This document shows positions 23,423 to 34,800 of a DNA stretch of 64,000 bases, piece by piece (the stretch's first letter is position 1; each line of letters opens with the position of its first letter). Location of the stretch: NCBI GenBank assembly GCA_020466095.1, contig CM035806.1, positions 7,223,251 to 7,287,250 of the forward strand. The letters are read 5' to 3'. Made by a program: the position numbers and the translations under genes. Origin of the DNA: Chlorops oryzae (Eukaryota; Arthropoda; Insecta; Diptera; Chloropidae). A model generated the notes under the pieces. The model was not told where the DNA came from. It searched no databases and saw only the letters and a list, made by a program, of their open reading frames with translations.

Positions 23423-24448
23423 TTAAGGCAGGAATTTTAACGTTGAACTTAATTTTTTTTTTTTGATCGTAGTTATGGTAAAGAGGCAGTCACATGAATC
23501 CAGAAGAGAATACAATTGAAGCGGAGCCGCGAATACTGTTGTACATGTCCAATTCGCTTCTTTATGGTTCTAAATTGTTGAGATATATCCAAGGGTTGAC
23601 CAAATAAAAACACTTTTTTGATAGCTCAAACGGGCTGGAGTATTATTGACAGTGAAAATAGATTCAAAAAATTTGTCGTTTACAACGTTATTCGCGGCTC
23701 CGCTTCAATTATCCCCCTTGTTTCTTTTTTTTTTTTTTTTTTTGAAAATAATTAATTTCTATTTTTTCAGGAGTTCTAAACGCACTTTTCTTATTAACTT
23801 TGGCTTTCTCAACACACAATAAAAATTTTTATGGAAGCGTTTTTAAATACTAAGACCATTCACAAAGTCTTTTAAATTCCCTTTCAAATTCATCCACAGC
23901 TAAAATTTGTTGTAAAAAAACTAATTTAAGGCGAAATCTCGTTTTCAGAAGGCCAAAGAAAAGTGCATTTAGATATCCGGTAAAAAAAAATGCTGTAAAC
24001 TAGTGTAATTTTAAAATTCTTTATACAATTTGATTTGAATGGATTCAGTGTAACAGCCGCGTACGCAGGGTTCTTTTTCAGGGCCCTTACTCCAACAAAG
24101 ATTTACTTCGATTCGAACGTTCTATACTACATATCGCACACCCTCTCCTAAGGTGACACAACTCAAAAATTCTAATTTTTCAGAAAACGCAAAAAACAAA
24201 ATGCTTCGCAGTGTAAATCAAAGCAAGAAGAAAGGCATTGACGGGATATTTCGGCTTTTTATAATAACCAAAACGGAATAGAATTTTTCGTCCAGGTAGA
24301 GAGGTGAACTATGAGAACATGTTCCATATGTTAACTCGAAATTGACGATTTTTGAGTTGTGTCACCTTAGAAGCGAGTGTGCGATATCTTGTTCGAACGT
24401 TTAATACTCTTTTGTGTCGAGTGTATGATATTCGTTATACGTTATTAT
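23423..24448. other. No gene seen
   Basis: AT-rich DNA. GCGGAGCCGCGAATA near 23520 and its complement near 23690 (TATTCGCGGCTCCGCTTCAA) suggest an old TIR element of about 190 bp. 23930-24010 is a fragment of the dispersed SINE-like repeat (ACTAGTGTAATTTTAAAAT side). 24150-24400 holds inverted copies of GGTGACACAACTC, another decayed palindromic element. Confidence 0.5.
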
Positions 24449-24688
24449 CACGGGTCGGATTTTGTTGCATTTATAAATTTAAAGCATACTTTATGGAGTA
24501 TAAATTTTGTTCAACTCACATAAAGTATTAAGATTTAAATTGATTTTTAACTTCAGTATGAATTTTTTTAGCGATTGAAAGTTCAACTTCGCTAAAATTA
24601 TTCACAAAATGTTGGTAAGAAAAAAAAAAAATTCTCCCCCCCAAAAGTATACTTTAAATTTATAAAAGTCAAAAAAATACGAGCCCTG
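24449..24688. mobile_element. hAT-type palindromic MITE gamma, copy 3
   Basis: 240 bp with ends CACGGGTCGG and CGAGCCCTG, and an exact 8-bp duplication GTTATTAT (24441-24448 and 24689-24696). Confidence 0.92.
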
Positions 24689-24696
24689 GTTATTAT

Positions 24697-25207
24697 AGTT
24701 ATTCGTTCGACTTGGATTTAGTGTTCGAGTAGAATAAAATTCCGGGTCGAACTATAGAGTAAGGCCCCAGGGTTAAAGACCCCAACGAACTTCGACGAAT
24801 CTCAAAGAAACATGAGAAAATTTTCACGATGTTAAGTTATGAAATATTAAGATTCCTTGCGAAATAATTCCGTGCGTACGCGATTGGCTTTGATTTAATA
24901 AAATTAATTTAAACAAACTTGATCTTAGGCTAGAATTGGATATCCCAAGAGACAAACGGCACTAGAACTAGTTGCTGTTTTTATTCTTATTAATAATATT
25001 ATTCAAATTTTTACACTAATTTCAAAAAAATCGTTTATCTGAAAAGAATTGACATTCTATGTAAAATTTGAAATTCGACTGTAAATATTTATTTATTGCT
25101 CACATACATAGTTTCGGAATAGAAAAAGCTTTAATACAAATACGTAAATAGATCTTTTATTTTTTGTCTTATGTTGCTTAATTTCTAGTTTTATTCTTTG
25201 AATGAAG
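24697..25207. other. No gene seen
   Basis: AT-rich DNA without recognised repeats or frames. Confidence 0.5.
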
Positions 25208-25750
25208 CCCAAAATCCAACATTGCGAGAGCCCGATGCGAGAGCGCGAGACGAGACGCACAAAAATTTCAATACATTCAATCATATGGTTCAAGCTCCAA
25301 TGTATCGCACTGCGAGACCTCGTAGCGAGAAAACTTTGAAATATTTAATACTTCTCGTTGCGAGGCAATTTGACAGGTTAATGATGTAGCTATTTTTTGA
25401 GTACTCGCTATTGGGTACTCGTTTAAATTAATAAAACAAATGCTGTTCACTGTTCCGTGAAAAAGAGCTTTTAAAATATTTCGTGAGCTTTGGTTCATTT
25501 TGAAAATTTTTTGAAAATGTTTGAATATTTTGAATTAAAGTTTAAACTCAAGTGATAGCGGTATTATTTTTATGAGTACTCGGTACTCGTTAGATTGGTA
25601 CTCGGTTCAAATATTGCATTACTAGAAGCGAAGTTATGCTATGATCTGCGTGACGCAAAACTCTCATTGGAAATTGAAATGCGTCACGCAAAACATTTTC
25701 GTGACGTCGCGCACTCTCGCATCGGGCTCTCGCAATATTGGATTTTACGC
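25208..25750. mobile_element. TIR element with GCGAGAGCCCGATGCGAGAG ends
   Basis: Left arm 25208-25255 and right arm 25705-25750 are inverted copies with a few mismatches; both contain GCGAGAGCCCGATGCGAGAG. The interior of about 450 bp has no coding region. Confidence 0.82.
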
Positions 25751-26575
25751 TTGAGAAAACATTCTTATTTATGTTTTTTTTTTTTTTTTTTTTTTGCAAA
25801 AATCTGACGTTTAAAAACTTTTTTTTTTTTAATATATCGATGTCAGCTACTCTTAACTATCACAGTCGTTCTATATTAAGTAATTTTTAGTTGAATATAA
25901 CAGAGAAGAGATAAATTAGATCCTCGGAACAGCCCCAAGCAGATGCTCTCTATAGGCTGCCGGTCATTGAGATTTCTGGGGCGGGGGAAATTTATAAAAT
26001 CAGACGGGCACATAAGAGCGATATTGTGCCATGCATGAAGGGCGAAATTTAATTTTATTTTATTGTTTTTTGAGTGGAATTTTCGTCTAAGAACTCTTCT
26101 CAGTCCTTTCGAGTCCATTGGAAATATGTTCGGAATGACTATTTCAAACTTGAACGGGTTTTTTCATGATCGGATTGTGATCTCGTATTTTAGTCAAGCT
26201 TTTTTAATGAGTTTTGAATCCGAATATAGGAACTATTAAGGAACCACACCTACGACACCCTGTCGTACTAAACGGAAGACACGAGAAACGGTCGAATATG
26301 ACTTTCTCTATTTCTTAACACTGAAGTCAGTCTTCAGTTTACATCGTCGTCGTTATAAGCGCAATTTTTTATATCCGGATTCGACTGCTAGCATAAGCTA
26401 CAGAAACAACTCTGGTTGTAGGAATGTACAGATTATTTGTAAGCCCTTCTTATTTTCTCTTGGCACAAAAATTTCCCATCAAAATTCCAAAAAAAAAAAA
26501 AAAAAATTAAAATAAAAGAAAAAAATACTCAATTGATTTGGAAAATCTTCATTACGACAGAGAACATCCCAGCGG
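25751..26575. other. No gene called; possible degenerate coding relic
   Basis: On the minus strand 25910-26118 is GC-richer and open over about 60 codons, without a recognisable domain or splice signals. Poly-T and poly-A tracts lie at 25775-25795, 25820 and 26491-26505. The rest is AT-rich. Confidence 0.4.
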
Positions 26576-26627
26576 CCAATAGTGCCTACCGCCTACAAAG
26601 TATACGAGACTGTAAGCGACCTGAATA
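26576..26627. repeat. Minisatellite-family element, left part (interrupted)
   Basis: Single copy of the GCCTACAAAGTATACGAGA unit (complement of the 43-bp minisatellite unit). It is split from its continuation at 27376 by the MITE at 26632. GTGCCTACCGCCTACAAAGT here is the empty-site counterpart of the insertion point at 30908/31828. Confidence 0.8.
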
Positions 26628-26631
26628 TTAA

Positions 26632-27371
26632 GGGGGTCTTCTCATTGAGCAACTTTTTTTTTCGACTTTTTTTTTTTTTGCATTTATTTATAGCTTGGGT
26701 AGTTGTGAATATGCCCCTAAAAGGATTTTTTGAAATTCGAAATAGTTTAGAGGATATAGCCTTCTTTGTCGAGCAAGATCTGCGCTAAAACGAGTAATTT
26801 TTGCGTTGCTTCAAACTTTAAACGCGTTTATCTCGAAACCACGTTTTTCGAACTGGCGGCCATGATATCTCCAGTTCAACTGAACCGATTTTCATGAAAC
26901 AAAGTGGAATCGACGCAGAATTGTCACCATTCTCGGGTGAACCTCGACCATAATTTTAAAAAATTTTTTACTATTTTTTTTTTTACACTAAACTACAAAA
27001 AAAAAGCCCGAAATTGAAATTTTTTTTTGAATGGCCGCCATTTTGTCAAAAAAAATCACAAAATTAAGCTTGAGGTTCACCCGAGAATTACATCTATACT
27101 GATTATAACCCCGTTTTTTTTTTCCATTTCGGACGCTCCGGAGACCCGGAATCGTGGCCGCCGTGACGGCACCTTTTTTTTTCACCACCAACTTTGAAGT
27201 CTCATTACTTTTTGAACAGCCCACGTATCGAGGCAAAAAAAATTTTTTTTATTTACTTTGAACCTTTTGTAATACAATAAATAAAAAAAGTTTTCAATTA
27301 TTCTTTGCGTTTTCAAATAAGAATTTTTTTAAAAAGGGTCCAAAAAACGGGTTTTCAATGAGAAGACCCCC
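26632..27371 (+). mobile_element. MITE family alpha, copy 2 (TTAA target)
   Basis: 740 bp with the same ends as copy 1, flanked by TTAA (26628-26631 and 27372-27375). It has inserted within the minisatellite-family element. Confidence 0.92.
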
Positions 27372-27375
27372 TTAA

Positions 27376-27610
27376 TAGCTACAAAGTATACGAGATTGTA
27401 GACGAACTGCCTACCAATAGCAAACAAAGTATACGAGATTGTAGGCAGCGTACCGAATGAACACCACACAACCTCGATTACTTTATGTGGTGATGGTTGG
27501 CATTCACTCTACAAAACGACCACGCTCGAAAAAAAAGTATACTACGATGGTATATGAGGTCGTATGCATTACCGCCTACGGCCTACGAAATTTGTTACGG
27601 TTCATTGCTT
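27376..27610. repeat. Minisatellite-family element, right part
   Basis: Continues the element interrupted at 26628. It has two imperfect minisatellite units, then the conserved flank (AACCTCGATTACTTTATGTG, ACGGCCTACGAAATTTG) also found inverted at 14610-14730 and 30650-30790. Confidence 0.8.
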
Positions 27611-28123
27611 CTGTAGGCAGCATTTTGGCCGCTGGGATCTGTATACGAAAACGGAAGGTAAATATACAAAATATTGCATCATGTCTCCCGCTGATACACT
27701 TTCGAATAACATTCCGTAAATGAACGATTTTTGGAAATGATGGAATTAACAAATATTAGTAGTATAGGGAGATACGAGTGCAAGTGTGATTGAATTCTTA
27801 TTCCATTTAAAAATTGAATTATTTTCAATAAATCTTCTCTGACTTATTACAACTATATTATATTAACATGGACGGAGCACTGGTTTTCAATTGAACGAAT
27901 ATATATATTCACTGAGCTTTTGCTTACTCTCTATAAAGAGTATCAACAATAAAACAACAACAACAAAAATAAATAGGTGCAATGGTTTTTATGGTGGTCG
28001 GTTTACAATTAACAAGGAAAACACGGTCAAAAAACTGACATTTCGCGAATAGAAGCTATTGTGAAACAATCAAAAATAATTAATTAATTAATAAAATAGA
28101 ATATTTTTTTTTTTTGCACTTAC
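27611..28123. other. No gene seen
   Basis: AT-rich with AAC-type simple sequence at 27940-27970. It is possibly 3'-flanking DNA of the minus-strand flippase gene. Confidence 0.5.
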
Positions 28124-28225
28124 AATATGGCCTTCAACTGGATGTTGAGGAGTAACAAAATACAATACAATCGGTATACGGTATAACAAAAAACCGTGGC
28201 TTCAAGGCCACAGGAAGTACAAAGC
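28124..28225 (-). CDS. Possible alternative 3' exon of the flippase gene
   Basis: Minus-strand segment of 102 bp bounded by a good acceptor (ATATGTAAACTTAG, exon from 28225) and a strong donor (ATT|GTAAGT at 28123). It is a multiple of three and stop-free in the frame that the phase-2 donor at 34080 would impose. The encoded peptide is unusually hydrophobic and Cys-rich, unlike the hydrophilic tail at 28565-28859, so it could be untranslated or spurious. No partner exon further 3' was found. Confidence 0.2.
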
Positions 28226-28499
28226 CTAAGTTTACATATAAAAAAAATTTTAATTTAATTTAAATATATTAAGTTTTTTTTTTTTTTTTTTTTTTTTTGT
28301 TATATTAATGCGTTCGATCATTTAATTTTTTGAGTAGTAAATATTTGAAATTATTAAGAGTTAAATTTAAATCTTTTTGACACCTTATTTTTCCATACGA
28401 GTCAAGGGCAACTATGTGGTCAATAACGCGGGATTGCCATTGCGATTGGATTTTTTTTTTTTCAAAATATTAGAAAAAAATATTAATAGATAGAAATAC

Positions 28500-28545
28500 A
28501 TTATCATCATCATAATCATAATCATAATCATAATCATAATCAATT
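28500..28545. repeat. ATCATA simple repeat in probable 3' UTR
   Basis: Tandem ATCATA/ATCATC units just after the stop codon of the minus-strand gene. No AATAAA was found close by on the minus strand; ATTAAA-type variants near 28320 and 28250 are weak candidates for the polyadenylation signal. Confidence 0.8.
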
Positions 28546-28564
28546 GTCAATATTAAGATTGATT

Positions 28565-28859
28565 TTAAATGTGCAAAGTCGTTATTGTTGTGGAATCCGA
28601 TGCGCCTACAGATTCTCCAGCGGAATGACTGTTCTTACGCTTGCGTTGTCCCTCAGCCTCGGCCGTGTTGTCCTCTTGTTCAATATTCTCGACCGTTATT
28701 AAGGAGCTGCGATTTGTCATATTCGTTGCCGTCGTATCGCGCCTTCGACGTCGATGCGATTCAATCGAGCTGAGACGTCGCCAGGCAATGCCCGTAACAC
28801 CGCCACCACCGGATTGCTGACTTCGTTGTGTTTCGTTCAGGGACAAAGTATTTCGTAAG
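28565..28859 (-). CDS. ATP8A: Flippase terminal exon 13 (C-terminal tail and stop)
   Basis: Acceptor GATATTGTTAG before 28859 completes the TC left by exon 12 in frame. It encodes 97 residues: [36 protein letters not shown], an acidic stretch ([20 protein letters not shown]), and a Ser/Thr-rich end before TAA at 28567-28565. A hydrophilic, phosphorylatable tail is typical of the autoinhibitory C-terminus of ATP8A flippases. ATCATA simple repeats follow in the probable 3' UTR. Confidence 0.78.
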
Positions 28860-31800
28860 CTAACAATATCATATTTATGCGTTTCGATATCATTCATTCA
28901 TATTTCGGTATGCGGATTTTTGGCATTTCGATTTTTTTTTTACATTGAGAGAGTAGCATACGCATGTGTTAACGCAGGCAAGTTATTTGGGTTGAGGGGG
29001 GGAAATGCAGGAAGAAACAAAACAAAGCATTACAACATATCCTGGTAAAAATTTTGCTATATTTAGTTGTCTTTATAAATAAATTTTAGAAAATTATTTA
29101 CAGTTACAGCGTCGTGTGTCGTCCGTATTGAGGGACATATTTTTTTCGCTTGAATTTTGGATGATCTTTGGGGTTTAATTTTTGGGTGATCTTTGGGGTT
29201 TAATTTTTGGGTGATCCTTGGGCTTCTGAGTCAAGTCTTTGGTACTTGTTTAAATATTGGGATTTGAGAGCCACGCGATGATGGAATTGTCATGTTAGGG
29301 GGGGGGGGGGTTCAAAATAGTTTCAATATTTAATTGGGTTTGAAAGGGTTCAAAAAAGTAAGAAAAAAAATACAACGTCATTCTTTAATTCAATTGATTT
29401 TAGACTAGCCTCTCATTAAGGGCAATTCTGAACGTCCCCTACTAAAAACTTCAACCACTTAAATGCCTTTCAGTGGCAAAAACAAAAAAAAAAAAAAAAA
29501 AAAACATGAGTTGTCTGTTCCATAATATAAATTAAAACCAGTCTACGAACTGATTTAACCCATTAACTATCGCTGTATCCAAACTGGAACACTGGTTAAA
29601 ATAAAATTGCCAAAATATTCGGAACTTTTTTGATATTGAATTTTTATAAACTCTCTTTAACCCATTTTCTACCGACAACAACAAAAAGACATTGATTTTG
29701 TTCGAAAAATCGAAGAGCCGGTAGAAAATGGGTTAATAGTTTTACTATTAAAAAAAATTTTCAAAAGCCGATGGCCGATTCTTCTTCGAGTTTTTAATAA
29801 AAACTTTTTATGGCACAATTTCGACAGGCTTTGGGCATAATTTATTGGATTGAAAGATTGTATGGGTTATGTTTTGAGCCTTGTTCTTGAACTTTTATTA
29901 TGAATTAGAAATAGTGTAGGGCATCCTGTTGTTAATACGAGCATAATTTGCAAGTCTTAACGAAAAACCAAAAATTTCGGGATTGGAAATACACAGATTC
30001 CTGGTGCAGACCCCCCACTTTACAACTTTACAAAATTCAATTGTAATTCATTGTAGGGTAAAGCAACCTTCGTTGTGTTGACTTCTTCAAAAATAAAACA
30101 AAAAATCAGTTGACATTCATAATGAGAGGGGGGAGGATTGGGGTAAGAATATTTAAGAAAATTCAGCAAAATTGTGTTTGTCGCTTCTGTGTAGAAAGTA
30201 GAAATCAAAACTCTTTCTAATGATTCTACTACAGTGGAACTCGAGTGAGATATAAATGGTTTGGTATGACTCATTTTCTCTGAATTTCTATGAATTAAAG
30301 TATAAAAATAAAGAAAAAAAAACACTTAATCCACTTCGAGCTGACTGTTTGATTTTATCAATAAAATCAATTTTCTTTATCGTTATCGGTCCGAAATGGG
30401 TTAAAAAAGGGCATTTCTATTTTAATGTAAAATTTCATTTTAATATAGCTTTGCTTCTGCTTTGATAACCTTTCGTCTCCGAGACGTGTTTAGTTACAAA
30501 ATTTAATGCAATTATAGTTTTTTTTTATATTAATAAATAATAGTTTAAAAATTTAATTTAATTATTTGGGAAATAACATTCATTTTACACAAAAAAAAAA
30601 AAAACAACCGGCACAATAAAAAGTTTTTTATGTTTGACCGCATTTTGCAAATTTCGTAGGCCGTAGGCGGTAATGCATATCACCTTATATACCATCCTAG
30701 TATACTTTTGCTCGAGCGTGGCCGTTTTGTAGAGTGAATGCCTACCATCACCACATAAAGTAATCGAGGTTGTGTGGTGTTCATCCGGTAAGCTGCCTAC
30801 AATACTTTTCAAATATACTTTGTTTGATATTGGTGGGCAGTTCGTCTACAATCTCGTATAATTTGTTTGCTATTAATGGCAGGTCGCTTACAGTCTCATA
30901 TACTTTGTAGGACGTACACCGAGAGAAAAAGTAGTTATATTAACTGAAAAAGCAGGTTAAAATAACCGAGTTCACCGTTAATTGTTAACTTATGTACAGT
31001 AGCGGTCAACTCAACAGTACAAACACAGTCAATAAGGATATAACTACCTGATGGTTGATATAACTGTCTCGCGGTTAAATCAACTGTCACCAGCGACTGA
31101 GAAAAAATAATTTATTTTTTGCTTTGACTTTTTTTTTATCTTCTTTTATTATATTTTTTTTTTTTTAATTAAATTATTATATTTTTTCTTTATTTATTTG
31201 TTTCTATTTAAATCTTTTTCTCTTTCATCTCTTTAAATTTTCTCGCCTCGGCCGAGCCTTGAACCGCTGACCTCCACTTCTGGAGGCTGGGCGAACGTCT
31301 TAACCATTACGCTCTAAACGAACGAATTTAATTTGTTGGTCAAAATGCTCACTTGAGTTTATGGTTGCTCAAGCTTTGGGGAACGTGCTTAAGGAATTTT
31401 TTCACTCCCAAAATTTTTTGCTTGAAAATGAACCATTAAAAAAAAAAATTAAATAAATTAAAATCTTAAAAATTTAGGAGAAAATTTTTGTCTTCCAAAA
31501 CAACTACACTCTGAACAAAAAAAAAAAAACTGTAATTAAAAAAAATTCAAAAATTCCCGTCGCAACAGGGATAGAAACCCGAAGCTCACGACTGTCGAGT
31601 CACAGTTTAAAGCACTGAGCTATCGAAACCTCCGGAGACGGTTGATCAGAATGCGAACTTATACGTCTAAGTGAACGAAAGCGAATTTGAACATAAAAAG
31701 TAACTGTTTTTCAACTGTTCATTTGACTGCCTTTTTCAGTGCATTTAACGCGGAATACAGTTTATTTGACCACTCTTACTTTAACTGTTCTAAGTAGTTG

Positions 31801-34800
31801 ATTTAACTGTTGTTATTTCTCTCGGTGTAGGCGGTAGGCACTGTTGGCCGCTGGGTTATTTGCTCGACAAAATCCGAAATTTTGAGTTGTGCCAATCGTG
31901 TGATTTGTGTCCGATATACAATGTCAAAACACGTCCATCAGAGTACATACAAAGAGGCAATAAAATTGCTTTTACGATAACTTTTAACTACGATCAGTCT
32001 CACAGACGTATGAGTTTTTTATTTATTTATTTTTTGAATTCAATTTAATTTAATTTAAATTTTTTACTGAATATTTGATTGGATGTCACAAGATCTTAAA
32101 TCTTAGATCTAATATTCCAGACAGCCGTCATTAAAATTACCACATCAGCATCATTAAAAAGTGTTATCAAAGCAGAACCACGAATGATAATTGAGTTCTT
32201 TTGATCGTTAGCCATGTTTAAAAGAAAATATTTTGAATTGATAAAGCCTCATGCCGTTAAGGATCGATTATTTTTTTTTTTTTTAATAAAAAGCTTTTGA
32301 CAATTCGATTACATTCAATCCCAATTAATTGTGTTATATAAATTCGAGAAATGTATTTTTTTATTTGGAGGCTTTCTCCAGCTCTGGCAGAAATGAATGA
32401 GAAATTTTCTGAAGTGTTTTTTTTTTTTTTCATTTCTGCCAGAGCTGGAGATAGCTCCAAAAATAGAATCTGCACAAAAAAAAATTCCAAAGCCTTAACC
32501 CTTTCGCGCCGGAGTTTTTTCTCGAAACACAGGCATTTTTTTTTTGTTGAAAAACTGATTACAGAATTGGATAAAGGAGCAAAAAAAAATGCCTGTTTCG
32601 AGAAAAAACTCCGGCGCGAAAGGGTTAAGCTCAATTTTTTTTTTTTTTTTAATTGATTACAGAAATGGATAAAGAGCAAAAAAAAACATATTCTGCAAAC
32701 TCAAAAATTTTGAATGTCCTTCGGTTATCCTGGGATATACAATCCCAATAACAGTTTTAGATGGGACACATATGTCCTAATAGAAAAAACAAGTTTAAAC
32801 TTTGTGGGACCTATTATCCCAGTAGGCGCGAAAGGGTTAAGGTTGAAAAAAAAAAATTAACAAATGGTATGTAATATTTAACTACATGGCGCATGCGAAC
32901 GCTTACATATGCATTCATTTCGTTGCAGCTGCTCAGGCCAATATTATTTTACAAAAATACTGTGGAGCAAATAATTTATGTGATTTAATTCGAAATTTTT
33001 TATTTACATTTTCTTTCATATTTTTCCTAATGTATATAATAATTAGTATTCCCTTAAAAGTGAAAAGATTGAAAAATCGTAAAAGGGTAAAATTTTTCAT
33101 ACAAAATTTCGTTCATTAATTTCTAAGCCTTCTTGATTTACGATTTTTCGAAGTTTTCGAGGCAAATACACGTTTAAGGGAATAATAATTAATCTAAACT
33201 ACGTATTTGTAAATAATGATATTCCTGTATATATTTTTTTTTTATTTGTTTGTCTGAATGACTGCAGAGAGTTTAAAAGACAATGTGCTGGAGATTTCGT
33301 GATTTCGAATTTCTTATTTAACAAAATTATTCGAATTTCCGAATATATAAATATATGTATATAAATGTGTATATGTGTATATATTATTTAACAATCGCTT
33401 ATCGCTACAAAAGGTACTGACGAACTACGGTGATTTCTCTTGAATATTTAATTCTTATTAAAATTTCGCGTATCAGTTTTCAGTTACGAAATTAGGAACA
33501 AAAAATTAAACGAGCAATAAATACTCTGGAAAAATGATAGAGCAATTGTACAAACATAGTATACAAGAATTCAACAAACACAATTTTGTACGAGAAAATA
33601 GAAAATACAACGACAACAATAAAAGGAAGAAGAAGAACGAAAGACGAAAAACGAAAGACGAAAAAGGCAGAAGGTAAAACTAAGGCTTAAACAGGTTATT
33701 GTGATTGAAACGAGTAGAATGTGCAGAAAAATAGCAACAAGGAAGGTCGAACAATTAAACGGGGAGAACGTTTGAAATGTGAGAGAAGTAGACCATTTAA
33801 AAATCGAACAAATGATGAAAGGATAATTTGATTGTAATATATAGGGAATTAGAGAGTGAGATTAGTAAAGGTCTTTGCAACATAATTAACGCAACGTAAC
33901 GTAACGATTTGTGAACTGCGTTTTTTTTTTTTTTTTTGGTCATACAATTCAAAATTGAGAAAAACTCCAAAAAGTCGTGGATTGAGTTTGTTCACTTGCT
34001 TTAAGTCAAATTATTGTGAATAGTTTTTTTTTTTTCAATTTTTATGCAGTATCATTTTTGAAAATAGAAATTCACTTACGATGTTCGAGAATCCCTCATA
34101 ACTTGTCCAGGATCATGTCGTTTTATCTCTGACTCACGTACTGCTTCCGTTAGGGATTTGAAAACCGTATTGAGGACGCTTTGAATTGAAAGGCGTTATT
34201 AATTAAAAATATATTTATATATAAATGTATATGTAGGGCAACAGAAAATATTTAAATTCGACACCTAAAGGTATGCATTTGAATATTTAAAAACCAATTG
34301 CAGTGTACTCTCTCCTTGCGGACACTCCTCTTAAGCGGACACCCCTCTTAAAGGGAAATTTTTTTTGGAAATGCTCTAGCGTTGCTTCTTCTCAAATAGT
34401 TTCCTCTTAAGCGGACATATTTTTCGCCTCCCTAGGCACACAATCTTCCGATTGTGACAAATCTGGTCATTCTTGTAGGTTTGTTCATTTAATCACATCT
34501 TGTGGAAGAGTTTTGAAAGATGTGCTGATGATCTTTAAAGCCTGAATTAAGCTCCGTTTATTGAGACTTAAGATGATATTACAGTGCTTGCTCTCTCTCT
34601 CTCTCTTTTTTTTTTATTCTCTTTCATACCTATTTCAAAATGGACGATTAATTATTAATGATTCTTCACACAAAAATTTTGCTATTTTTTCATGCCTAAA
34701 ATTATGCAAAATATCACAAAAATTAAAAATCCAATTTAACAACATTTTTTAAAAGTTTGCCGTGAGTAACATTGAATTCTTGAACTAACTACCTTTACAA

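Larger units (their letters stand above)
30917..31827. mobile_element. TIR element (CACCGAGAG ends) with two tRNA-like modules, copy 1
   Basis: 911 bp with ends CACCGAGAGAAA and TTTCTCTCGGTG. Flanks TAGGACGTA and TAGGCGGTA look like a 9-bp duplication with two changes; the uninterrupted site in the homologous repeat at 26581-26600 reads, on the opposite strand, TTTGTAGGCGGTAGGCAC. Subterminal DNA is rich in AACTGTT and GTTAAATCAACT. It has no transposase. Two tRNA-like segments lie inside in the same orientation. Confidence 0.85.

Noticed and set aside
31247..31630. Functional tRNA genes
   Set aside because: A- and B-box-like sequences are present but no acceptor stem forms; called tRNA-like modules only.
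32257..32679. 140-codon minus-strand frame and its plus-strand counterpart
   Set aside because: Both are read-through of a hairpin and a palindromic TTAACCC element; the two frames mirror each other.
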